Positions 34,396 through 44,789 of a stretch of 64,000 nt of DNA are shown piece by piece (within the stretch, counting starts at the first letter, position 1; each line of letters begins with the position of its first letter). This DNA is from Desmodus rotundus. Taxonomy: Eukaryota; Chordata; Mammalia; Chiroptera; Phyllostomidae. The DNA is taken from NCBI RefSeq assembly GCF_022682495.2, contig NC_071392.1:88986797-89050796 (forward strand). The letters run 5' to 3'. Made by a program: the position numbers and the translations under genes. The notes beneath the pieces are model-generated. The model saw only the letters and a program-made list of their open reading frames with translations. It was not told the DNA's origin and searched no databases.

Positions 34396-36611
34396 CAGAG
34401 AGGGTCCCTCTCAGGCACCTCAGGGTGGAAAGCAGAATTGTTTAGTACGCTTTTGTGTTTGAGGCAAATCATTTAGTCTTATTTTTCCAGGTGTGTCAAC
34501 AGAGACTCCAAGTTCAGCTAAAATCGCACCATCTCAAACAAACAGTGACCGGTTCCTTGACAGGATGGGAAACCCGAAAATGCAGCAGAAGCAAGCAAAG
34601 GTGTCAGGGCCGGTGAGTCCCTGAGGGAGGTGAGGCCATCCGGCTGGAGGTGGGGCGAGGGGCCAGGTGCCCAGTCGGGGAGTGCCCAGCCTGTGCCCTT
34701 CTGCCGGACTGCACTCCCTGGCCTTCACAGGGTGACACCCACCTCCTCCTGGCCCAGCCCCGAGGGGACACTATTGGCCTTCAGGGCACACCAGAGGTTT
34801 AGGCAGCTTCCCAGTCCTGAGGTCCCAGGTTCAGAGGTTGCTGACGGGCAAGGATGGGGACGGAGGCCCCATGGTGGTCTGTGGCCTGTGGGGCCCTGCT
34901 CCAGGGCAGGCAGGCATCCTCATGCCTCAGGCTTGGCAGGCTGCTCCCCTCGTCCCGTCTCGCTCCAGGGGAGAGGGGCTCACAGCTGGACTCTGCGTCA
35001 CAGGTGGCCTGCCAGACATTCGCTGTGAGTAACGGTCTTCCAGTAACGTCGAGTGCAAGCAGCACAGACTGCCGCTGAAGTGACGTTCCCGAAGCTGGGC
35101 CAGCGGCAGGTGACACCTCTCCCGTGCCTCCTTGTGAAGGGAAGGGTCCTGCTGAGATCCCAGGTCTCGCTGGAAGCCCCGCCTTGGGCTTTGACAAATA
35201 CAGGGAGCTTCTGGAATGTGTTAATATTGCTGGGTGACCAAGTTATGACCCCTCTAAATAAAATGCACAGAGCCCCTTCGCCTTTGTGCCAGGCCGTGGT
35301 CGTGGCGTGCGTGCTGAGGCCGTACCAGGGCCGCAGATACATCGATCACCGACAGATGCGTCGTCACGAATCCACTGCAGGAACAAACTCAAACGTTTAA
35401 CTGGCATCCCGTCTGGTGCTACAACACACAAGTCTGGGCCTCGTGGGGGAGAACCCGGAGCCAACGTGAATCCCCTGAAAACGTGACACCAGCCGGCAGG
35501 GTGAAGTTATTCTGCCTGGCCACCTGGACTGTGTTATGTGATTGATTCGGGGGAAACGGGTATTGATTCTTCTCGAGAAGACAACTACTTCCTGGAACGG
35601 TGGAGGAGAAGGAACAAACAGCAGCTACCGGGCCATGTGACAAGCTTCCTTGGAAACGTGGTTTGGCACCTTGGGCATCTGCAGATGGCCACTAGCCTAA
35701 GCTCCAAGTGATGTGTCCCTTTGAGAAACCAGCTGTCACCTACGACACCAACTCTAAAGGGGCAGAGAGGAGATACCACAGGTGAGGTATCCAGGTGAGA
35801 GACCACTCATCTAACCCTCCTATGGGGGTCCCAGCATCTGGGGGTCAAAGCGCCTATTCTAGCTACACTCAGGCCACAGTACACAATGACAACATGCTTG
35901 GTGACTTCAGCACTGGCCCACAAGACAGAGAAGGGCTTTAGGAGAGACAGGTGCCGGCCTGGGCCTTGTGGGACCAACTGAATTCACTTCGAGTGAGGAG
36001 CAGCAGTTAGTGGGGGAAGATTTATGATCCAGAGTAAGCAGATTTGGCGAAATTCTCTCCCACGAGGGCAAGGGACAGAAGTCAGCCCGGGGAGAGAGTG
36101 ACGCTGTAGTGAAGCGGACAGGTTAACTCAGCAAGCAGTGCTGGGCGCTGCTAGAAGAACCCCGCGCTGGGAGCGGGCTTGCAGCAGGTCCCAGTGGGAT
36201 CTCTTAGCTATTTCAGCAGAAACAGAGGCCAAGCAGCCGTGACCCTCCCCCGTCCTAGAACACCCTGAGGCTCAAGGGCACATTTATGGGAAATATAGGG
36301 ACCTCCAGGGCCACAGAAGGCCTCTGGGGGCACTTGGAATTTACATCGATGCACTGGGACTGCCCTCGCCCCGACAATAGGTCAGCATAAGCCCCATTCT
36401 GTAGTACAGTGAGCTACGCTGTAGGGGAGGGAGCTACGCTGAATGCCACCCACGTCCCCACCACAGGGAGGTGGCTGTGGCCCACAATGCACACCAGTCT
36501 CAATACAGATCTGAGCGCTGAGAACGGGTGACTGGCCGTGTCCCCACCGACTTGGAACTCAGAGATAACAGAATCATTTGCGATGATGCTTGTCTCCAGC
36601 AACATCTGCGA

Positions 36612-37270
36612 TGTGAGTGTATTCGTGTCCTAGGGCCGCTGTAACAAATGCCTGCAAACTTGGACGTCTTAAAACAACAGAAATTCACCTTCTCACAGTT
36701 CTGGAGGCTGGAAGTTGGAGATCCAGGTGCCAGCCCGTCCCTGCTCGCTCCCTAAAGGATGTAGCGGGGATGTCCAACCTGTGGGCCACACGTGGCTCAG
36801 GATGGCTGCAAACGTGGCCCAACACAGAATCGTAAACTTACTTAAACCTTTATGAGAGTTTTCTGTGATTACGTGTCACAATGTATTTAGTGTGTGGTGC
36901 AAGACAGCTCTTCTTCCAGTGTGGCCCAGAGATGCCAAATGTTGGGGCAGCCCTGCTCCCCTGTGGGACCCTTTCTCCCCTGTCCAGCATCTGGCAGCCC
37001 CAGGCTTTCCTTGGCTCGTGGCTGTGCAGCGCCACTCCCTGCCTCTGTCTTCGGGTCGGTCTTCACACGGCCTTCCTCTCTGTCTGCCTCTTCTTTCTTA
37101 TAAGGACACCAGTCATACTCGGTTAGGGACACTCTGCCCCAGTGTGACCTCAACTAATTTCATCTGTAATGGCCTTATTTCCAAACAAAGTCACATTCCC
37201 AGGTACCAGGAGTTAGACCTTCAATATGTCTTTTTGGGGAACACGATGTCACCGCAAACCATAATCATAC
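36612..37270 (-). mobile_element. MLT1-type LTR, antisense, split by a hAT element
   Basis: On the + strand it begins TCCTAGGGCCGCTGTAACAA, continues AAAACAACAGAAATTCACC and CACAGTTCTGGAGGCTGGAA. It resumes after an insertion with GGCTGTGCAGCGCCACTCCC, TCTTATAAGGACACCAGTCA and TTTTTGGGGAACACGATGTC. This is the reverse complement of an MLT1 (MaLR) solo LTR. Bases 36768-36950 are foreign to it. Confidence 0.8.
36768..36950. mobile_element. small non-autonomous hAT-like element
   Basis: It begins GGGGATGTCCAACCTGTGGG CC and ends GCCAAATGTTGGGG, a degenerate inverted repeat of the start. The GTGGCTCAGGATGGCTGC and AAGACAGCTCTTCTTCCAGT GTGGCCCAGA parts match a short hAT-type element I know from mammalian introns, without a firm family name. 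It sits inside the MLT1 LTR, so it is younger than the LTR. Confidence 0.65.
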
Positions 37271-37780
37271 AGTCTTTCTGGAGCGGTGTTTTCCAGCTGA
37301 CACTAGAGCACAGTCACACTGCGCATTACTGCACAGGCCCCATGGTGTCCCGGGTGGCTGTGCCCACTCCGCTTTACCGTCTGCCATCTCGCTGTCTTAC
37401 TGTACCGCTGTTGTTGGACATGTAGGCAGCGTCTGAATTTTCCCTATTGCAACATTGCTGCAGAGAGCACACTTATAAATAGATACTGTGTTTTTCCACC
37501 ATGACTTTGATACATTCCTGGACATAGGGTGCTACAACACTGGTATGTCAATTTATCTGCTTCACATTGCCAAGAGGTCCCCACCCTGAGATTTTACCAA
37601 TTTACACTCCTCACACACTCATCAGCTCCAAGCATTCGCATCTCTCCGTTTCTGCCAACTTACCAGTTGGAAAATGCCATCTGAATATTAACCTAATTTG
37701 CTTTAATTTGCATTTCACTGATTACTAATGAGGGTAAACAGCTTTTCAGATGTTATTAGTCCTTTGAGAACTCCCCGTGG
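37271..37780 (-). mobile_element. probable old antisense L1 3' piece
   Basis: GCAACATTGCTGCAGAGAGC, CAATTTACACTCCTCACACA and TTTGCTTTAATTTGCATTTC ACTGATTACTAATGAGGGT are arranged like reverse-complement L1 ORF2, but very divergent. Confidence 0.4.
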
Positions 37781-38284
37781 GATGTGATCATTTATGAGGC
37801 TCTTGATAATTTTTTTTTCAATCTGCACCAACGCACGCCCTCACCAGCCATCTCTGAGGGCAGCCACCTGGTGTGTGAGATGGCCTGCCTGGGGAAAACC
37901 CAGCCTGGGAGGCCCCCGGACTCCACAGAGTTTGAATAGAAGTTCATCTTCATCAGTAAGAGTGGGATGTGTTTAAACCTGAGGGTGAAGCAGAAGGTAG
38001 GTGGTGAGGCCGAACAGGAAGCGGTAGAGGTAAGTGAGGACCGGAGACAAATTCAAGTCAACTGCCCGTCCTGTGGGCAAAAGCCACAGCAGGTTCTTAA
38101 GCAAGGGGCGATCTACAGCTATTGACTTTCTCGCTTGATCAAATAATTACAGTTTCGACATGTATGGCATTGCTGAAACGTCTGTTTTGATTTTTAGGCT
38201 TATCTTTTGCGCGCCCAGTCTCCCAGGCCCTCATCTGTTCCACTCCGTTCCACGAGCACACGGTATCTCCCGCACCCCAACGCC

Positions 38285-38475
38285 ACCACACGTGTGTGGC
38301 ACACACTCACACGCACACATAGTACATACACTCTCATGCATGCTTGCTAATATGCACTAACACATGGGCACGTGTGTGTTCGGCTGTGCACGTGCACGGC
38401 ACGTGTGTGCGCGCAATCACATACATGTGTGTGTACACCGCCATGCATGTGCACACATGTGCCCCCACCTCACAC
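38285..38475. repeat. alternating purine-pyrimidine (CA/TG/CG) tract
   Basis: Almost 190 bp is built from CACACA, CATGCATG, TGTGTG, CACGTG and GTGCGCGC blocks, so purine and pyrimidine alternate for long stretches. It is an interrupted, decayed CA-type microsatellite and has Z-DNA-forming potential. Confidence 0.8.
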
Positions 38476-39699
38476 TCTTTGCCACCAGTGCTTCCCTCGG
38501 GCTTGCGTGCCCTGTCCCACTTCTCTACCCGGTAAGTCCCTATCGAGTCTTTAAGGCCACAGCTCTGGGTTCACGTCCTCTGAATCTCAGGAGCCAAGCT
38601 GCACTGTAACTGTTTCCTTCTCAGCCCACCTGCTGACCCGAGACTAAGCCGTTTCTCATCGTGGCCATCACGGACTCTTCCCCCCGGGGCCTCCCGGGGC
38701 TGGTTCAAGGCTCCCCATGTAAGCTCTCCCACCTGAGAGTTTCAGACATACATTTGCCTAGAACTTGACCTGCATCCCTGTGACCAGGGGGCAGGCGGAC
38801 TCTGGAGGGAGGTGCCACCACTGGACTCACAGTTAGTCTGAGAAGCAGCTGCAGGAGGGGCTCCAACGTGCACACTGGCTCCTGGGTTTCCGTTCTCAGT
38901 ACAGCAGGCTAAGCTGCTGCACCTCCTCTGCACTAACCTGGGCCAGGAAAATGGAGGAAATGCCATCTTTTGGACAGTTCCTTGGGAGAAGATCATAAGA
39001 AGCACTTACTCAAAATGCCAGGCACCCCCATGAGTCTGTCGGGCCATTTTACATAATATCTACGGCCCCGTCTTAGATATAACACACTTCACAACTGACT
39101 CCCACCTCCTCGTTCTTTCCGTAAAACTCCCTCCACAGCTGGGACGCCACCGTGCCCAGGACTCAGAGGTAAAGGAGGTCCTTCCGTAGACTCATTCTTG
39201 CTCTCCCCATCTGTCCCCCACGGTCCTGCCTGTCACCCGCGATTCTCTGTGTGGGTGCCCGCGACACTCTGTAATTCGACTCCCTAACACCCCTGCGAAA
39301 GCGCAGGTGTCGCCAGAGTTTTAGTCTTGCCGAGCATCCCAGGAGCTGAGGCCTCTCCTCAGCTTCCCTCTGACTACAGGGAAAGTTACACACACGAACA
39401 TGTGCTTCTAATCCTACTTGCTTGGACTCCTCATCAAGTCTGGCCTTGAAAGCTGGAAGGAAGAAACTCCGAACGGCAACCACAGTGGAAAAACCGGTAT
39501 CCTGGCAACAGGGTCTGTGGCTTTTACTCTTCTTCCCAAGCCCCTGGGGGGATGCTGGAGCCTGTTGAGTAGCTGGTGGGGTGACTTCCAGGAAACAGGC
39601 CGACTTGCTTTGTGGTTTTAAAGCCTTGATTAAATAAATAAGACTCTGGGGTGTGCCCTTCGCATGGTGTCTAACTCCCTGCCCTTCAGGCTAAGATGC

Positions 39700-39860
39700 C
39701 TCTGTCGGTTCTGCAAACGTTTGCTGAGTTACCTGCAACGTGCCAGGCTGGAGATACAAATGGGCGATTCGGCTTTTTCTCTGAAATGCACCCTGTCAGG
39801 CAGACGGGGTGGGCACGCGGGTAACAACTACTCAGGAGTCTGTAGTAGGTGCTAACTTGG
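39700..39860. mobile_element. possible L2 fragment
   Basis: CAAACGTTTGCTGAGTTACC TGCAACGTGCCAGGCTGGAG resembles the frequent L2 stretch ending in TGTGCCAGGCACTG. It is short and divergent. Confidence 0.35.
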
Positions 39861-40059
39861 AGGTCGGAGCACAGATGCAGTGAAAAAGACAAGGACAGAG
39901 TAATCAGGCAGGCAGGGGAGTTAGGAAGAAAGAATTTCAACCCAGAGCCAGCTGACCGACTCAGCCCTTAGACTGGTCTGGCTTGCTCCCACCAAATCCT
40001 CACCTCCTCCCCTGAAAGGTGAACTTGATAAACACTAACCTCTTTACTTATGGTGGTGT

Positions 40060-40150
40060 TCTTGAAAGGACCTTTAAAACAATGCAGGTACCCTTCCTGG
40101 CATAGTGCCCGGCACACAGTAAGTACTAAGTAACTTAGTTATTGTCAGGG
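40060..40150 (+). mobile_element. MIR 3' end
   Basis: GGCATAGTGCCCGGCACACA GTAAGTACTAAGTAACTTAG matches the MIR 3' portion; only the tail is left. Confidence 0.6.
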
Positions 40151-40224
40151 CAATCATTTTTTAAAAGCTTATTATAATATCAGAATTTTCTACGACTGCT
40201 GAACATTTATTTAATTTTTTCCTC

Positions 40225-41075
40225 AATCATGGCCGCACCTGGAAAACATTATGCTAAGTGAAATAAGGCAGACACAAAAGAACAAATATTGTATGGTTCC
40301 CTTATGTGAACTATCCAGAATAGGCAAAAGCACAGAGACAGAAAGTAGAGCAGAGGTCACCAGAGGCTGGGCTGGGGCAGGAAGGGGGGGTTGCTTGGGG
40401 TGTCAAACTCATTTTCACCGGGGGCCACATTGCCTTCAAAGGGCCGAATGTAATCAGGACTGTATAAATGTAACGACCCCTTAGCTGGGGCAAGGAACTG
40501 GGTGCCGCTGCCAGGGAAAACAAGGTGCAGGGCCGGATTCGGCCCGCAGGCCTCGTGTCCGCCCCCTGTGCAAAGCGTGCGGAGTTTCTGCTTCGGGGGG
40601 TAGGGTTTTGAAAACGGTGGTGATAGCTGTGCAACAATGTAAATGCTCTTAACAGCACCAAATTGTACACTTGACGGTGGTTATTTGCTAAATGAAATAA
40701 CGCAGACAGAGAAAGACAGATACCATATGATTTCCCTTACATGTGGAGTCTGAAGAACAAAATAACTGAACAAAACAGAAACACGCACAGATACAGAGAG
40801 CAAACTGAGGATTGTGGGGTCGAGATGGGTGAGAAAGGGGAAGAGACTAAGAACTGCAAATCGCGAGTTATAAAAACAGTTGCAGAGACATAAAGTACCA
40901 CACAGGGAATGTAGTCAGTAACAGTGTAACAACCACGGATGGTGCCGGCTGGGTGCTGGACTTAACGGGGACCACGTTGTAGGAGTATAAATGTCTAATC
41001 ACTGTGCTGTATACCTGAAACCAATATAGTATTGTGTGTCCGTTGTAACCGAAAAAAAAATAAATTTTTAAAAAA
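40225..41075 (+). mobile_element. two adjoining L1 3' ends
   Basis: The first piece (40225-40700) reads CATTATGCTAAGTGAAATAA, CAGAGGTCACCAGAGGCTGG and CAAATTGTACACTTGACGG. The second (40690-41075) repeats TAAATGAAATAACGCAGACA, ends AATATAGTATTGTGTGTCCG and finishes in an A-rich tail near 41050. The repeated start shows two separate L1 ends, the second carrying its poly(A) end. Both are sense-oriented and dead. Confidence 0.85.
40395..40568. mobile_element. non-autonomous hAT-like element inside L1
   Basis: GGGGTGTCAAACTCATTTTC ACCGGGGGCCACATTGCC, then CAAAGGGCCGAATGTAATC and CTGTATAAATGTAACGACCC, closing with CCGCCCCCTG, is a well-known short element with hAT-type ends. It interrupts the first L1 piece between the GGGGGGTTGC and GTGCGGAGTTTCTGCTTCGG segments. 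Confidence 0.7.
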
Positions 41076-41220
41076 TGGTTAAAATGGCAAATATTTATGT
41101 AGTATATATATTTTTTTTACCACAATACAAAATTTCCACGTGGTTCTCCATCCTGGAAGATACAGGCTAGTAATTTTTTTCTAGAGAAACTTCTCATAGA
41201 GAATCAAGTTTCTCAGGCCA

Positions 41221-41530
41221 CAAACCCAGTCCCCACACGGGGCAGAAGAACGGCTTGGCCCAGCCTCTTCGCCGCCCTCCCATGAGCTCCATGCAAATGA
41301 GCGCAAACGCCCGCACCTGCGTGGCTGCTGCCGCGGGGAGGCCACAGGTGTGCGGAGGCCCACGTGCGCGCTCACGTGCGCGCCTCGCCCACGTGGACAC
41401 GCAGCGGCGGGCAGTGGGGGAGAGACCGCCCTCTCTGCGCTTCGGGGAGAGACGGTCACGACCCAGGGTGGGGTCTCTCCGCCACCAGGGGACTCCCAGC
41501 CCTGTGCGTCCTGGAGCGCGGCCTCCGTCT
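41221..41530. promoter_or_regulatory. small CpG island, possible orphan regulatory element
   Basis: By hand count there are about 30 CpG in 300 bp at roughly two-thirds GC. That is several-fold above neighbouring sequence and meets the usual CpG-island definition. An octamer motif ATGCAAAT is at 41291-41298, and CACGTG-like boxes (CACGTG at 41361) occur inside. A consensus-like donor AAG|GTGAGC lies at 41534-41542. No gene start is evident on either strand; the arginine-rich open frames are what GC-rich DNA gives by chance. It is not an obvious repeat. Confidence 0.5.
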
Positions 41531-41539
41531 GCAAGGTGA

Positions 41540-42650
41540 GCACGTGTCCCCTCAGCTCTCAAAGCCGATGCTCAAACACGGTAACCGGGCCGACAGGAAA
41601 GCCATCGGAAGAGATGGGCTTGTTAGCGTTATTCTCTCCGCTTCTGTTTTTCTCGGGAGGCTAAAGGAAGCGGGAGGCCTACCACCTGTTTCTGAAACGT
41701 GCAGGAAAAGGTTCTAGGGCGTTCTGGCTGGAGTTGTCGCTTTGGTTGATAACACGCAGGTGGTGTGAGAAACGACCTCCGGAGGGTCCGAAAGTCCCCA
41801 GGGGCCTGGGTTCCCGCACACACGGAAGCCCTGTGACCTCCGGTGACCCCGGGACCCCCATTCCCCTTCTGGAGCATACCCCTAGTATTGCTTCCTCTAC
41901 AACTCTGCAGTACAATTCTGTGAAACGAGAACCCAGCAGAACTAGGTGTGATTACGTATTTGTGACGGAGGTCAGGTTACATGGGCGTGTCACTCAAAGC
42001 TGCCTGGTCCTAAATCACTCGCCCGACATCAGGTATCCGCAGGTGCCTCGGTTCTTTGTGCCGCCCCCACCCCCATCCTGGCTACACAGCTCGGGTGCTT
42101 TCTTTGAGGCCCAGTTATAACCCTGGATTGCCACACCTCCCTTTTTGTCAAAATGCTATTGAAAAAGAAATACATGTGGAGAGAACGTTAGAACTTCCTC
42201 TTGACAGACTGGCAGTGAGTAGTGTTGGTTTTGGGGGGCATTCTGCCCTCGGTCTCGGACTTTGCTCGTGTCCTTTCTCAGACACTGCCTGCCTCCTGGA
42301 AAGCCGCCCTCTCCCAGGAAGGTGTCACCTCCGGACCCGCTGTCCTTCGGACGCTGGGATGTTACTAAGGGAAGTTCAGAGTGCGTCACTGGGGAGGGGA
42401 GATTGAGCGTCACACACAAACTGAAAAAATGTCTCTGGACCAGAAGAGTCAGTTCCCCCAGAGTCCCCAGCCGGCCAGGTAGTGAGGGGAAGAGCTACCC
42501 CTTGACCCCTGGTGGGCACTCAGCCTGTGACACTGTGGTTTGTAAGGAATATGTGTCTGAACAGTTATAATAGTTGGTCTCTAGTACTCAGTTCCTGGAA
42601 TCCGTCCAGGGCCATAAAGGTGAGATGGGTATCCTTTTTGGGTTTTGTGC
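41540..42650. other. unrecognised intergenic sequence
   Basis: I see no gene and no repeat I can name. Several open frames of 80-128 codons overlap on both strands in this GC-rich stretch, which argues for chance. Confidence 0.5.
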
Positions 42651-42654
42651 TTTG

Positions 42655-44110
42655 GGTTTTTTTTTTTTTAATTTAAGTGTAGTTGGCATGCAATTTTATA
42701 TTGGTTATGTTAGTTTCAGGTGTACACAGTATAGCGACATTTTCATACCTTACGAGGTAATCACCCCACTAACCCTAATAATCATCTGTCACCGTGTAAA
42801 CTGACCACAATATTGTTGACTTATTCCTCTTCGCCCCCTTGCCCCATCCCGCCACCCCGCTCCCACCAGTAACCATCCCTTTGGTCTCTGTTGCTGTGAG
42901 TCTGTTTTTGTTTTGGCTTGATTTCTAGTTTTGCTTTTTTAGATTCCACATGTAAGTGAAGCCATTCGGTGCCTGTCTGTCTCTGTCTGACTTGTCTCAC
43001 TGAGCATAGCACCCTGCAGGTCCATCCGCGTCAAATGGCAGGACTTCGTTTCTTTTCGTTGCTGTGTAATATTCCATCGTAGTGGGTTGGCCAACAAGTC
43101 TGTTACGTTTTTCCCGTATGACGGCTCTAGTGGCGCTTAGCTGTCTTTAACTTCCTTCAAAACAATTTTGTTAGACTGTACTGTGACAGCTGTCATATCA
43201 ACACACATTTTTTGAAAATTATCAAAATTGGTGAATTTTTGTGCAGCCATTTTAATATTGAAGATAGAAGAAAACATGAAACATTTTTGGTGTGTTATGC
43301 TTTATTATTTCAAGAAAGGTAAAAACGCAACCGAAACACACAAAAAAAAGGTGTGTGCAGTGTATGGAGAAGGTGCTGTGATGGATTGAACGTGTCAAAA
43401 GTGGTTTGTGAAGTTTCTTGTACTATTGACATTTTGGCCAAATAATTCTTTGCTGTGGGGCTGCCTTCTGCATTAGAAGATGTTTAGCAGCACCCCTGGC
43501 CTCTCCCCACTAGAAGCCACTAGCAGGAGATAGCCAACCTACTCAAAATGTCCAGATCAATAAAGGTTTTTGTGAAAATGAAAAACGTGTCTTTTGTTTT
43601 GTGGGGGAAAAGTAACAGACTTTTTGGCCAATCCGATACAAATGTACCGCGTCTTCTTTATTCACTCATCTATCCGCGGACACTGAGGTTGCTTTTGTAA
43701 CTTGTCTATTGTAAATAATTCTGCAGTGAACAAAGGGAGGCATCTACCTTTTCAAGTTAGTGTTTTCACGTTCTGTGGATAAATACTCAAAAGTGGGGTT
43801 GCTGGGTCCTATGGCACGTCTATTTTTAATTTTTAGAGGAACATCCATACTGTTTGCCTCAGGGGCAGCGCCGGTTTACTGTGCCACCAGCAGAGCACAC
43901 GGGTTCTCTGTTCTCCACCTCCTCGTCACTTATTATTCATTGACTTGTCACGATAGCCATCCTGACAGGTGTGACGTCGTATCTCACTGTGGTTTTGATT
44001 TGCGTTTCCGTCACGATAAGTAATGTTAAACATCCTTTCCTACGTCTGTTGGCCATCTGCATGTCCTTTTTGAAAGAAATGTCTTTTTTTCTATGTCCTC
44101 TGCCCCGAAG
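42655..44110 (-). mobile_element. antisense L1 3' end, split by a mariner
   Basis: On the + strand GTGTAGTTGGCATGCAATTT, GTTGCTGTGAGTCTGTTTTT, TAGATTCCACATGTAAGTGA and TGCTGTGTAATATTCCATCG are reverse-complement L1. It continues after the mariner with CAAATGTACCGCGTCTTCTT, GGGGTTGCTGGGTCCTATGG and TCTCACTGTGGTTTTGATTT. The L1 halves fit together at a TA dinucleotide. Confidence 0.9.
43082..43636 (+). mobile_element. chimeric mariner element, copy B (best preserved)
   Basis: The element starts GTGGGTTGGCCAACAAGTCT and ends with the inverse GACTTTTTGGCCAATCCGA. It is flanked by TA (43080-43081 and 43637-43638), the target used by mariners. Its interior encodes a broken mariner transposase start; MLYYFKKGKNATE-like residues can be read from about 43297. 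At about 43416 the sequence switches to the reverse complement of MER20 (ACTATTGACATTTTGGCC, GTTTAGCAGCACCCCTGGCC). At about 43526 it returns to mariner (ATAGCCAACCTACTCAAAAT then VKMKNV). It inserted into an antisense L1. It is non-coding and inactive. Confidence 0.9.
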
Positions 44111-44164
44111 TGGGTATCTCCTTATTCATAACAAGCCGCTTTCCACCGCAGCTGGGTTTATGCT

Positions 44165-44785
44165 AATAAGATGACTTTAGGCAAGCACCTGAGGATGGGG
44201 GCTTGTTGCCAGGGGAACCAACCAAAAGATGAAAGGTTGGAACTTTTAGTCTCAGCCCCTGATCTCCAGGGAGAGGAGGGGGCTGGAGGTTGACTCAGTG
44301 ATTCCATCAATGTGCCTGTGGAGTGAAGCCTCCACAGAACCCAAAAGCACGGGGTTCAAGAGCTTCCGGGCTGGTGAACACATGGGGACTGAGGAGCGTG
44401 GTGAGCTAGGAGAGGCTGTGGACTCTCCACGTCCCATCCCACACACCTTGCCCTGTGCCTCTTCCATCCGTCTGGCTGTTCCCGAGTTAGACCCTTTCAT
44501 ACTAAACCAGCGATCCGGCGAGTTAGGTTTCTCTGAGTTCTGTGAGCTGCTCCAGAACATTAGTCAAACTCAAGAAGAGTGTCGTTGGGACTTTCAGTCC
44601 ACAGCCGGCTGGTCAGAAGCGCAGGTGACAGCCTGGACTGGTGGCTGGCACCGTGGGAGAATAAGCTCTTTACCTGTGGGGTCGGACGCTGTCTCCGGGT
44701 AGGCGGCATCAGAATTGGGTTGAATTGGGGGACACCCAGCCGGGGTGTGAGAACTGCCTGCTGGAACTGAGTCCACAAGCCAGAT
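44165..44785 (+). mobile_element. ancient endogenous-retrovirus-type solo LTR
   Basis: CAAGCACCTGAGGATGGGGG, CAAAAGCACGGGGTTCAAGA GCTTCCGGGC, ATACTAAACCAGCGATC, TTTCTCTGAGTTCTGTGAGC and GGACACCCAGCCGGGGTGTG lie in LTR order. No internal retroviral genes are next to it, so it is a solo LTR. The family name is not certain. A related LTR is at 51225. Confidence 0.65.
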
Positions 44786-44789
44786 AAGC

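Larger units (their letters stand above)
31631..36611. other. intergenic: L2-like and LTR-like pieces, otherwise unrecognised
   Basis: No coding sequence is recognised. An L2-like stretch lies at about 33580-33975 and a MaLR-like LTR at about 34085-34395. I cannot assign 31640-33580 and 34400-36611. Overlapping open frames at 34630-35200 on both strands look like by-products of GC-rich sequence. Confidence 0.6.

Noticed and set aside
36865..37425. 186-codon + strand open frame
   Set aside because: It lies across an antisense MLT1 LTR and the hAT element inserted in it, so it cannot be a gene of its own.
41181..41717. Five overlapping frames of 94-122 codons around the CpG island
   Set aside because: They are rich in Arg/Pro/Ala as expected from GC-rich DNA, lie in several frames and on both strands, and show no conserved motif. 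Only the CpG island is kept.
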